This document shows, in pieces, positions 32,780 through 43,423 of a DNA stretch of 64,000 nucleotides; the stretch's first letter is position 1; every line of letters starts with the position of its first letter. The DNA comes from Selaginella moellendorffii (taxonomy: Eukaryota > Streptophyta > Lycopodiopsida > Selaginellales > Selaginellaceae). The notes under the pieces were generated by a model. The model was not told where the DNA came from and did no database searches. It saw nothing but the letters and a program-made list of their open reading frames with translations. The DNA is taken from positions 2,459,839-2,523,838 of the forward strand of contig NW_003314267.1 in the NCBI RefSeq assembly GCF_000143415.4, given 5' to 3'. A program made the translations under genes and the position numbers.

Positions 32780-33196
32780 AAACCTTGCTCGCAGCATCAA
32801 GACGAACTTGAGCTTCTCCAGGAAGAACCTCTTCTTGGTTCGCTTGACACGCTCCTTCTCCGCCTGGTGCCGCTGCTCCGACGGCTTTACGTAGTACTAG
32901 ATCATTGAGCTTAGTGTCTTGTCCTGTCGCAACTTCCGGCCATAGCGCGCCACGGCTTGCTCGAAATTCAGCCCCTTGCAATCGATATACACGCCGCGCA
33001 CCTGTTGCTGCCCTCGATCCATCCAAATCAGAGCGCTGCGATGCGAGAGAAACGAAAAGGAATACAAAATGGGTGCTTGAGAACCGCGCCTGCATTGCCG
33101 CTTCTGTGGAGGCAATGCTGGAGCCTGGACTTCGCGAGCGCCTTGAATCCACGGCCAGGCCTCGCATTTCCAGCGGCAGATCCCAATCCCCGCCAT
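32780..33196 (-). pseudogene. Possible bS21-like organellar ribosomal protein, interrupted
   Basis: From ATG 33196 the frame reaches VYIDCKGLNFEQAVARYGRK plus LRQDKTLSSMI, then meets a TAG; the same frame then gives YYVKPSEQRHQAEKERVKRT and a basic tail. The pattern (KAL-x-RF-xRKL ... Y-x-KPSE-xR) is that of bacterial-type S21. Either the TAG is a nonsense change with loss of a few residues, or an intron I did not place is missing. Similarity judged by eye only. Confidence 0.4.
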
Positions 33197-34050
33197 GACA
33201 GGCAGAAAACCCGAGGCAAGCTTTGCTCGCTCGATCGATTCACGGGAAATGGGGTGTGGACTGGCAGTGGCACCGCTTTACTTGGTGAGAGTTGGTCTTT
33301 CATTTAGAAGTAGAACGAGAAGAAAAGGATGCATCATCTTTGTCATCCAGCATGGTCAAGTTCTCCAAGCAGCTCGATCGGCCTACTCGATGAATGCCAA
33401 GCGCAGCACCTTCTCTGCAGAGTGAACCTTTTTCTTGGTCGCGTGGCTGCCACTAATCATCATGGCCTTGGATTGCTCAAGAGTTTCAGGTTATTCCAAA
33501 TTAGTCTGTGTAAGATCCTTTCGTGCTTATTCCATCTGATTACAGCTCTTTGAACGTGGTGGCATTCGCAAAGATCTTGAAAAAATATGTCAGGGTGAAA
33601 ATCTGTGAGGACTCGAGAGAAAGCTCTGAAAGTTTTTTATTTTAGGTGACTGGCAGGAAAGCAATGCCGATTTATTTGCGAAAGCTCGTACTTTAGCAGC
33701 TCTGACAGGGTGAGCCACCTTTGTTGTTTTGAAACTTTTTGTTTGCATATTTCCGAGTAGGCCTGGAAAAAGTGGAGAAGCTTTTCATACGACGTATGTA
33801 TGGCGGCGGGAAGTATGGGGCGAACAGGCACTCGGGCGTGCAGCGCCGCCGGCGGTTTCGCAAGCTTCTCAGGCAGAGCTGGTGCCCGACTTCTCGTGGT
33901 GGTGGTGGTGATTTTGGAGATGGGAGGAGAGATTTTGGTGGTGCTGCTGCTCTGACATTTTTTATTTATTTTTCCTTCATCCGACTCCCAGCATTTCGCA
34001 CAACCAGCTTTCTGCAGCTTCAGTTGAAACATCAGTTGATTGGCCACTGA
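33195..34050 (+). CDS. Hypothetical multi-exon gene
   Basis: Two exons join well: LFERGGIRKDLEKICQ with GDWQESNADLFAKARTLAAL (introns bounded by GTGAAA...TTTTAG and GTGAGC...GAGTAG), followed by GLEKVEKLFIRRMYGGGKYG and an Arg- and Gly-rich tail. The 5' part is uncertain; a start at 33,195 (MTGRKPEASFARSID) would overlap the start codon of the divergent bS21-like sequence by two bases. Product not recognised. Confidence 0.35.
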
Positions 34051-35184
34051 ACAATAACCGTTTCAAAGCCTTAGCATGAGAATGGCAACGCTCCAAAACT
34101 GACTTTAATTTCATTTTATGAAATAATAAAATTACTTTGCTCGTCCTAGTAGCAGTCATGGAAGAGTTTAGTGATATATCAATGTATTCTGGCTCTTCAT
34201 TTCATTATACAACTTAACATATCCACAAAGAAATTTAGCCCTACTTCTTCATGCATAAGTGTATAGTTTGGTTACAAAAGAATGTGTGAATGATTTCTTA
34301 GTAGATTGTTTGGTATGCTCTATTTACACATTGCAACTAAATTTTTATTGACTTTATCTTTACAATTTTTAATTGCTTTTCTTTTCACTTCCTCTTTACG
34401 CATTATTTCTTGAGTTCCAACTGCTGGAAAACTAATTTCAAACTTATCTTCTCTACATTTGTTGATCCTAGAGCTCTTCCATTGTTAATATGTGCTATAG
34501 ACTCATTAAATTCCTCATCATTCAAGGATGCTTTTTCACTTTTTACAAAGACAGTTTTTTCTCAAGGTCTATGTTGAACAAATGAAAGATGAATCTCTTA
34601 AATTCGTCACTCACTCTTATCGTTGCTTCATGCTTGCTAAGCCTTTCTTGTTTGAGCAACATATCGTTAAGCAAATATTGGCATAACTCCATGGTACTAA
34701 TGCTTGTCCTTAAAAGCCTCCACAAACATATGTTTATGGCTTCATTGCCTCTTTTAGTTTTGCACTTTGGAAGATTATTTGATCTATGATGTAGGCTATG
34801 CATCTTTGAGAGATGGGCTAGTGCCTTGATCTCTGCCTCAGCCTCCCCTCGTAGGCCTCTATCCGGGAGTGTGTTATCAATGATTAAGTCCCCAGTTGGG
34901 TAATCCCTCACTCAAAGATTAAGTCCTTAGCTAAATAATCCCTCACTGAAATCAACTTGCATGTGAAAAATTCACCATCCACCTTGCACTTAATTTTGTA
35001 CATTAACCGCTTAGCCACCATGACCCAGCTCCTCCAAGATAATGTAAAAACTATTTACATCACTCTCCATCATCACTACTTCCTGTCCTCTCATACCAAT
35101 ATGCCCTAGCAAAAAGATTTCGAAAATACTTTTAAAATAAAAATACTTCTAGACCTTTAACTAAAAGATAAAACAAACCAGAAG
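34051..35184. other. AT-rich stretch without a supported gene
   Basis: One minus-strand frame (34,543-34,911) is open for 122 codons but has no recognisable motif and may be transposon debris. Otherwise nothing seen. Confidence 0.4.
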
Positions 35185-36021
35185 TTGGCGGGGAACCCAT
35201 GCTTCCCCAAAATAGACCGTGCTGTCGTTAAGAGAGGGCTTGTGATTCACGTGAAGGTTGTGGAGAACGAGCTGCGTGATGCAGTAGCCTCTCATCTCCA
35301 CAACCTTGTGTTGCCTCGCAGACAATCCATCTCTGATCACCTATGGAACTTCCACGAGCTCGTTTGTTACCAGAGTTCAGTCCTCGCAATCGAGGATCTG
35401 TTGTGTAAACGCTCTCATCTTCGGCTATGCCGAGAGTGGCGATGTGAGGCTGGCGGTGGAGCTCGACGCTCTAACTTTCGCCGAGGTGCTCAAAGCCTGT
35501 GGAAGCCTAGGGGACCTGGAAACTGGGAGGAAGATCCATGCCGAGGAGATTGGATCACTCCAGAGGGACGATCCCGTCCTTGGGAGCTCTCTCGTCAGCT
35601 TCTATGGCAAGTGGGGGAGCGTGGACGAAGCTCGCCAAGTCTTCCACTCCATGGATCGAGGCAGCAAGGATCTGGGACTTGGAACTCGCTGCTCAGCCAC
35701 GCGGGAGACACGAGCAGCGTGTTAGATCTCCTCGAGCAAATGCTGCGCTCGGCGTGGCCATGGACGACCCCAGGGAGATGTCGCAGTGCTGTGGAACCGG
35801 GAAGCATATGGCCCCGGAGGTGACGAGCCAGGGACTCCGCCACTTCGTGCTCATGAGCGGCGACTTTGGAATCACAGCTTTGAGGGAGCACTACGATTCG
35901 GTCACAGACATCCTGGGACGGGCCGGGAACCTGGAACTCGCTCGCGAGGTCGTCCAAGCCATGCCATTTCTCCCGGATCTTCTGGCTTGGGGATCGCTAC
36001 TCGGTGGCTACCAGATGCAAA
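35185..36021 (+). pseudogene. Chimeric scrap: PPR-A fragment / kinase fragment / PPR-B fragment
   Basis: About 35,400-35,745 is a piece of another PPR gene (TFAEVLKACGSLGDLETGRK, VSFYGKWGSVDEARQVFHSM) with frame breaks. Positions 35,750-35,829 match the 306-aa kinase (DDPREMSQCCGTGKHMAPEV). At 35,830 this joins, at a short AGC/CAGGGACT overlap, a 190 bp piece of the 36-38 kb PPR gene (GLRHFVLMSGDFGITALREH to LLGGYQMQS). At 36,015 it returns to the kinase 3' flank (GTGAGTGTGTTAAATACATG). So most of a kinase gene that once stood here has been replaced by PPR sequence. Confidence 0.85.
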
Positions 36022-36151
36022 GTGAGTGTGTTAAATACATGCCTCCATCAGCCAACTTGGTGAGCGCCTACTGTTAGTACATGAAGAGATAAATGTAAAC
36101 CAGGGTGTAGTTTGATCATACGGATCATACAATGATATAACGTGAATTTGT

Positions 36152-38326
36152 CTACCACTTGGTATGGTTGTTTGCTCGCCCCAAGCCCAGCTCGAAAACG
36201 CTCCTGGCTGCTCGTTGCGTGAGGCCTTGGCCACTTTGCATCTGGTAGCCACCGAGTAGCGATCCCCAAGCCAGAAGATCCGGGAGAAATGGCATGGCTT
36301 GGACGACCTCGCGAGCGAGTTCCAGGTTCCCGGCCCGTCCCAGGATGTCTGTGACTGAATCGTAGTGCTCCCTCAAAGCTGTGATTCCAAAGTCGCCGCT
36401 CATGAGCACGAAGTGGCGGAGTCCCTGTTCTAGCTTTCCGCCATGGCTGGACGCAGCGAGAACACTGGAGAAGGATTGCTCGTCCGGAGTGAGTCCCTCG
36501 ATTGCCATGCTCGCCACCAGATCGAAGCAAGAGCTTAGCTCTCCGGCCTGAGCATTCCCCGCGATCATGGTGTTGTAGGAGACGACGTTCTTCTCGGGAA
36601 AACGCTTGAAGAACCGCGCTGCCGCTTCTAAGTTGCCGTTTCCAGTGACAGATCCGAGCAGTGAGTTCCAGGAGACAATGCTGCGAGCTGGCATCGTGTA
36701 GAAAATCTCCTGGGCCTCCAAAAGTTTCCCGTGATGAACACCGTAGCCAGCCAGCATTGTGTTCCAGGATATCTCGTCTCTCTCGGGCATTGTTTCAAAC
36801 ACCACCTTGGCTTGCTCGAGTTCGCGAGCTTGAAAGCAAGCTCCCAGCATGAGGTTCCAGGACACGAGGCTCCTTTCCGGCATCTCGTCGAAAACTTTCC
36901 TGGACTCAAGTAACTTGTCGCCACCATTTCCCTGTGAGACTTGAGTAGCCAGCATGACAGTCCATGCAGCAGCATTCTTCCCCGGCATTCTCGTGAAAAC
37001 TTCTCTGGCTTCTTCGGCTTGGCCTGCTCGAGCATACCCGACCATCAAAACTGTCCATGGTTCTATAAACTCGTTCGTCGCAGGCATACTTCTGTCCATG
37101 ATGGCTCTAGCCTCTTCCAATCTCCCGGCATCAACGTAAGCTTGGATCATAGCGTTCCAGGACACCACGTCGTACTTTGGCATTGCTTCAAACATCTTCC
37201 TTGCTTCTTCCACCATTCCCTGGCGACCAAATGCCGAAACCATGCTCGTCCAAGAAGTCACGTCCTTGTGAGGCATCTCGTCAAAGAGAGCTTTAGCTTC
37301 TGTCCATAGATGGTTCTCCAGGAAACCTTGGATCATCGTGTTCCAAGCCACTACGTCTCGCTCCACCATACCTTGAAATACTTTTGTGGCCTCCTCCATC
37401 TCTCCGTTAAGACCGCAGGCTAAAATCATCGCGGTGCATGACACCGCATTGCACAGACGCATTCGGTAGAACACAGCCTTTGCCTCTCGGATCAATCCCT
37501 TTCGGATGTAAGCCTGGAGAAAAATGTTCCAAGTTACAATCCCAGCTTCTGGAATCTCGTCAAACATTCTTACCACTTCTCCGAGAAGTCCATGACGAGC
37601 ACAGATGAGCATCAGCGCATTCCAAGAAAACGCACTGTGCTCTGGCATGGAGTCAAACATCCTCTTTGCTTCGTAAACTTGAAAGCTCTGAGAGAAAGCT
37701 GGAAGAAGAGCATTGTAAGAAACCACATTCCTTTGAGGCATTTGATGAAAGAGTACCTTAGCGTGTTCTAGATCTCCATTCTGGGCATAAACTCCAACCA
37801 TACACGTCCATGAGACAATGTCGGGATCGGGCATGGCCAGAAAAATCTCCGTCGCTTTGCCGATATCACGGTCACTAGCATAAGCTTGTATCATCGTGTT
37901 CCAAGAGACGACGTCTCTCTCGGGCATTGAATCAAAGACCCCACGAGCTCGATCCAATCGCCTCTGGAGGGCAAACCCCAGCAACAGCGAATTCCAAGCG
38001 ACTAGATTCCGCAGCGGCATGCCGCAGAAGATCCCCTCGGCTTCAACTGCCAGGAAATTCTCCGAGAACACGGCGATCATCGTGTTCCAGGAGAACAGAT
38101 TGGGACTGCCGATCCCTTGGAACGCCGCAAGGGCCTCCTCCACGCTACCGCATTTCCCATACGCGTCGATGATGAGATTGGCCAAGTACCTGCTGTGCCT
38201 GTGCTCGCTCGCGGTGATCGCGCCATGGATCTGGCGCAGCTGGGCGAGATTCTTGGCCCGCCCAAGAACCCTAATTCTCGACGCCCAGCCTTCTTCTGTT
38301 TGAAATCCATTTCCCGCCAAACACAT
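36152..38326 (-). CDS. PPR protein, PLS/S-type, 724 aa, single exon
   Basis: PPR proteins bind RNA base by base in mitochondria or plastids to guide editing, splicing or stability. ATG 38326 starts an intronless ORF with about 20 tandem 31-residue S-type repeats, most carrying the VVSWNTMIQAY-type helix and an AR-x-x-FD-x-MPER-type helix. It ends with a P/L2-S2-like block (LTPDEQSFSSVLAASSHGGK, DSVTDILGRAGNLELAREV, LPDLLAWGSLLGGYQMQ) and a short E-like tail ending NNHTKW, with no DYW deaminase. The conserved end in all copies suggests it is the true stop. Its C-terminal quarter is the source, or sister, of the fragments at 20.0, 29.4 and 35.8 kb. Confidence 0.92.
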   Translation of the reverse strand: MCLAGNGFQTEEGWASRIRVLGRAKNLAQLRQIHGAITASEHRHSRYLANLIIDAYGKCGSVEEALAAFQGIGSPNLFSWNTMIAVFSENFLAVEAEGIFCGMPLRNLVAWNSLLLGFALQRRLDRARGVFDSMPERDVVSWNTMIQAYASDRDIGKATEIFLAMPDPDIVSWTCMVGVYAQNGDLEHAKVLFHQMPQRNVVSYNALLPAFSQSFQVYEAKRMFDSMPEHSAFSWNALMLICARHGLLGEVVRMFDEIPEAGIVTWNIFLQAYIRKGLIREAKAVFYRMRLCNAVSCTAMILACGLNGEMEEATKVFQGMVERDVVAWNTMIQGFLENHLWTEAKALFDEMPHKDVTSWTSMVSAFGRQGMVEEARKMFEAMPKYDVVSWNAMIQAYVDAGRLEEARAIMDRSMPATNEFIEPWTVLMVGYARAGQAEEAREVFTRMPGKNAAAWTVMLATQVSQGNGGDKLLESRKVFDEMPERSLVSWNLMLGACFQARELEQAKVVFETMPERDEISWNTMLAGYGVHHGKLLEAQEIFYTMPARSIVSWNSLLGSVTGNGNLEAAARFFKRFPEKNVVSYNTMIAGNAQAGELSSCFDLVASMAIEGLTPDEQSFSSVLAASSHGGKLEQGLRHFVLMSGDFGITALREHYDSVTDILGRAGNLELAREVVQAMPFLPDLLAWGSLLGGYQMQSGQGLTQRAARSVFELGLGRANNHTKW

Positions 38327-38572
38327 TAAGGGTTTAGGGTTTTTTCAAGGCGAAAATATCTCGAGCACTGCCAAAATATCTAGTCTACAGGGATATGCCG
38401 TCCCAGATCAAGCGCTGTCCACTTGGCGCGCTACTGGCCGCCCGATCAATGAGGATTTTTCTAAAACCTCTCGGCTATGGTGGAGCTAGGGCTTTAGTGC
38501 CTGGCATTCTCGGAATGGTGCTCTGGCGAAGGGTTTCTTAGCAGCGGAGCGATTTTCCGGCACGCGAGCGCG
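38327..38572. promoter_or_regulatory. Divergent promoter between PPR and ATXR7-like genes
   Basis: A 246 bp gap between start codons. GGGTTTAGGGTTTTTTC at 38,331-38,347 is a double telo-box (AAACCCTAAACCC on the minus strand) next to the PPR start. No clear TATA box. Confidence 0.5.
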
Positions 38573-41500
38573 ATGAGGCAGGTCTTTGCGGTCGATGGAG
38601 GTAGGAGCTGCCGCATAGAATGTAGGAATCTCGACAGGAAGCGCTCCAGGAGCGACAAGGATAGGGAATCCTCTCGGCATGGGGGCTACTCGTCAATGCC
38701 GTGGGAGGACGAGGAGGATGAGCTTGGCTGGGACGAGGAGGATGAGTTGGAGTTTCAATCTTTCCAGAAATCCCTTGGCAACCGCTCCGTGTCATGGACA
38801 GGCGGTGGCATGACGATTCGTGCTCGAAATTCCAACGCCAGATCCCACCCTGAGAATGGCAGGGAGAGCTACCAGGATGGCTATGGCAGGGATTCTTTTT
38901 CTTCTTGGGAGCGGAAGCAGCTGCCACGGTATGATCCATACGACCTCTGGGACTCGGAGGAGGATTCTTCTCCCAAAATTTATGACAATTTTGAGGATGA
39001 TTATCTGCGAGCAAGAACTCACAAAAGAGAAGACTACAGATATGACGATCTCGGTGGACGACCAATGCCACCACCACGGTAAGCTCTCTTTTATAACTCT
39101 GGCTTCGTAAGTTCTTCTCGTGTCCTCCAGCTCTCTGGGCGGCATTTCCGCGCGACGCCATTATTCTGGTCGAGGTAAGTAGATTTTTATTTTTTATTTT
39201 CTCTCTCACAGCTTGAAGTTCCTTGTTGCAGAGTCTCCGGACTTTTACCCTCCTGCAAAGGTCAGTGCAACTTGAGCTTTGTAAAGAAAATGTACCTCTC
39301 TTTTAACTACTTTTCTTTACAGGATTACCAGCGCGAGGATTACCAGCGCGTGAGAGAGAGACAAAGATCGCCGGACAGGGAGCCTTATGACTACTATGCT
39401 AGTAGTTGGAGAGATCATCACGATGGCAGAAAAGATGCTGAATTACTTGCGGCAAAAGCCCGTGCGAGAAGTGAGGAGGACTTGCCTCCCGGTTTTGAAC
39501 GTAAGCCTGAGAGCAAACGATCTCCGAGCCCAGGACGACATGACGAACGAGACCGGAGGTCATGCTTCAACTGTGGTAAAGTTGGGCATCTGAGCGCCCA
39601 GTGCCCGCTGAAGACCGAGAGAGGGGAACGATCGCCAAAACGTTTGAGGCCGTCCGAGGATGACAGGAAGAGAGGCCGTGGGAAGCAGTGCTACAACTGC
39701 GGTGAAGAAGGCCACAAGAGCAGAGTTTGCCCAAGGAAAGTCAGTGTTTCTGTAACCAACAAGGAAGATGGTGGAAGACGTGCGGATGAGAAGCGATGCT
39801 TCAATTGCCACGAGAGTGGTCACCTTCTCTTCGAGTGCCCGATGTTTTCAGATGGTGATGCCCCTCGAAACGAAAGCGCTCGATCGGCTGCGGATAATGC
39901 CTGTGTTCTGTACAAGACGAAACTTACTGACGCGGAGAAAAACCAGTACCTCAGGCAGAACAAATGCTTTACGTGCGGCAAGTCGGGCCATCCATACTAT
40001 AGCTGCCCCCAGTCCGAGAAGCGACTGGAGTATGTTTTCGAGGACCGCGAGCACAAGTCTGCCTTGAAGGTACCATTTTCTTTCCTTCACTTGATTATGG
40101 ACGGCCTCATCATCCGATGGTTACAGCTGCTGAAGAGTGCCTGTTGGAATTACTGGGATGATAACGGGGAAATGCATGGCCCAGTTTCGCTCTCATTTAT
40201 GTCAACCCGACTTCAAGAGGGCATTATGGACAAGAATGTACTGGTATGGCTAGACTGACTCTTCGGTATTGGGGTCTAACACGTTGAATTCGTGTCAGGT
40301 TCGTCACATGTATGAACACATCAAACCAATCCCTCTCGAGACACTTTTAAAATTTTCGAAAAGCAAAACGGTGCTTTCGCTGTTAGGATGCATGCCGGAG
40401 TCGGCATCATTCCTCGGCGAGGAGATGGACGCCCAGAGCTGCGTGGATAAGTCTCTATCGGCCTTCCAGAACAAGCTTCATTTCGACATCTATGAAACTA
40501 CGGTTCGGTGGTTTTTTATCAGCAGTATGAACGAGGCATTGCAGACTTATAAAACAGCGAGAAAGTATTGGGGGAAACAAGTTTCCCAAACCGCGGAGGT
40601 AAGTCCATCCGTTTTAATTTTCTGCTGCTGTTCACACTCAACAGCTTCGTTGTTCAGGACTATTCTGATCCTGATGGTAGCGGACCACCTCATAGCTCAG
40701 ATTGCGAGCTCTCCTCTCCCGATGGTGTTCAAGGGTCGAAAGAAATGGTACATGCTACGTCGTTTCTTGTTATGTGTTTTTAATTCACGCCTTCGTTTTA
40801 CAGGAAGGACATTCACAGAAGTCAGCAATGTTGGTGGAGTGTTGTGAGAAGTATGTTACCGACTCGACATTGGAAGATCCTATGTCCAACTCACTGGCGG
40901 CAATTCAGAAGTGCATTCATTCCGGAGTGCTTGAAGCAGCACGAGGAGGTATCGTAGACGCCATTGTGGGAGAGTATCTGCACACGTGGGACATCGAACG
41001 AAAAGCGAAAGCGAGCCAGAAGGAGCCGGTGATAGAGGTGATTGAGACCACGTCAGTTATAGAGGATTGGACCTACGAGAAAGCTGGTCGAAAGGAGAAA
41101 GCTATAGACGGAGAGGACACGTCGGAGATGGAAAGCTCCCCTTGCGTGAGGAAGAACAAAGACAGGAAGGAGCAAACGGTTGAAGTCATAGACAGCACGC
41201 CAGCAATGGAGACTTCTCTGGTATCTTGGAGGATCAACAGGTTGAAGGAAAGAGCCGAAAGAGCGGTAGAGAGCGCGGCAGCAATGGCCACCTGGACCAA
41301 GGAACCACAAGAAGAAAACTTGACATCGATGCCCAATTCACCGGTGGTAGAGATTATCTCTGAAGACAGCAAGCACGAGCACAGCGAAGATAGTAAAGCT
41401 ACCGCAGACTCGTCTCCTACGCCTGTCGGAACGAACAAAACTACCGTTTTCAAGCGTCTCAAGAGGAACTGTCCTTCGAAAGCCGTAGAAGAGCCCACCG

Positions 41501-43322
41501 TTCCTGCTCCAGATGCAGTCGATCTCGACTTTTTCATGCCTTACGAGAAGAAGAGAAAAGTTCCTGAACCAAGAGGCGGTCCTTTGAAAGTTGTCATCAA
41601 AAGCTTGAACAGGTCCACTGGTGATAAAAAAACTGAGGTCAGCGTGCCAACTCCAGCTCCAGTTCTAGCGAATGAGAAAACTACGATCTTAGTCGACGAG
41701 AAGAAGAAAACAATGGCTGAACCGAGGAGCTGCCCTCTGAAGGTTGTTATCAAGAACTCGAGAAAGACCAGCATTCCAGCTCCAGCTAAACTCGACTCCA
41801 TTCAGAAGAAAAAAGTCGCTGAACCGTTGAAGGCTGTAAAGGAGAGCATTCCAGCTTCAGCTCCAGCCAATTCTGTTCAGAAGAAAAAAGTCGCTGAACC
41901 GTTGAAGGTGGTAAAAGAGACCATTCCTCCAGCTCCAACCAATCTCGACTCTGTTCAGAAGAAAAAAGTCGCTGAACCGGTGAAGGTGGTGAAAGAGATC
42001 ATTCCTCCGACTCCAGCTTCAGTTCCGGCTGAGAAGAAGAACACCGTCTCTGGAAGTGAACCTCCGCAGCTGGTACTAAAAGTTTTCCGCAAGACAAAGA
42101 AGCCAAATGACACTACTAAGGTGACAGCGATTCCGTTGGAAACAGACAAGGCCGTGGCAAAGAAACGAACGCTGAAGCTCACGGAGCTCACCGATGCAAA
42201 AGGTACGTCTTGTCTCTTTTGATTCATTTCGTTTCATTGTTTTCTCTGACTGGATGGTCAGTTTAGCTTCCGAATCGGAGACAAAGCTCGCTACTATCAA
42301 GGAACAGACTGATGAATCTAGTGATTCTACACTCAGCGAAGAAGAAGAAGAAAACGAAGGCTCTCCGCTAAAATCGTTGAGTTCCAAGCGGCCTGTACCA
42401 GCTATATTGTTGCAGCAGGACGAGGCTAGACAACCGCAACTTCCAGGCTGTGCACGAAGCTCACTGCCTGGATCAGAGTGGAAGCTATGGAAGACCAGCT
42501 ACGAGAGTTACTGTTGCATCGATCGCAAGCAATCCAGGGCCAAGGAGAGAGCTGGGACTTTACCGTCGGCACGATCGAACAGAGCTGGGGTTCGCAAGCT
42601 CGGCGGCTCAAGAGCTATGGAGAAGATGAGAGCACGCAAAAAGTTGCTAAAGTTCCAGCGCAGCAAGATACACGCATGGGGAGTGGTGGCTATGGAGTTC
42701 ATTGAGCCTGAAGACTTCATTGTCGAGTACGTTGGAGAAGTTCTTCGTCCAAAGGTAATACCGTTCCTTTTTTCTTCGTTCTTTTCTCCAAAACTTATGG
42801 TTCTTCTTTTTTTTTCTTAAGGTGGCAGACGTTCGAGAAGTTCGATATTTAAGGCAGGGACTTGGTAGCAGCTATTTTTTCCGCGTTGGCGATGGCTTTG
42901 TGGTAAATCAGTTTCTTACACCCCAGATCTGGGACTAAAATCTTGGTGTGTTTGATCGTATAGATTGATGCCACCCAGCGCGGAGGACTCGGAAGGTTTA
43001 TAAATCACTCCTGCGAGGTGAGTTTCCAAAGTCTTTGTAACAACAACGTTCTCATCTTAAAACACCAGCCAAACTGCTATGCCAAGATCATCACAGTAGA
43101 GGGACAGAAACGTGTTTTTATTTACGCAAGAACACACATTGCTCCCGGGACCGAGCTTACATACGACTACAAATTTCCTCACGAGGATCAGAAGATCCCC
43201 TGCCTCTGCGGAGCTGAAAGGTAATCAAATTTTAGAATACTTCCACTTGGATCATATCCTCGAGAAGGCTGACTTGACGCTTTGGGGTTACAAATGCCAG
43301 GTGCCGGGGATTTCTAAACTAG
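38573..43322 (+). CDS. ATXR7: ATXR7-type SET-domain histone H3K4 methyltransferase with four CCHC zinc knuckles
   Basis: ATG 38573. The N-terminus is acidic and Arg-rich. It is followed by [11 protein letters not shown] and four CCHC knuckles ([56 protein letters not shown]). Next comes a GYF-like segment ([20 protein letters not shown]), then a long Lys/Pro-rich linker with repeats of [13 protein letters not shown]. The C-terminus is a SET1/ATXR7 SET domain: [55 protein letters not shown], and a post-SET CLCGAERCRGFLN completed by the last splice, stop at 43,320-43,322. GYF plus SET is as in plant ATXR7; zinc knuckles are an addition I do not know from that family. One continuous gene is supported by in-phase short introns, though an annotation error fusing two genes should be excluded. 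Confidence 0.85.
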
Positions 43323-43423
43323 CTTAGCCGTGTCGAGACGTGGCATTTCCCCGCAAAACACTCGAATCGTGAGAGAGGGATCTCCCCTACAGTCAGCGAT
43401 GTACCGGACGAGCAAAAGAATCT

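Noticed and set aside
36661-37309. Plus-strand ORFs over the 724-aa PPR gene
   Set aside because: Antisense shadows of the intronless PPR coding sequence.
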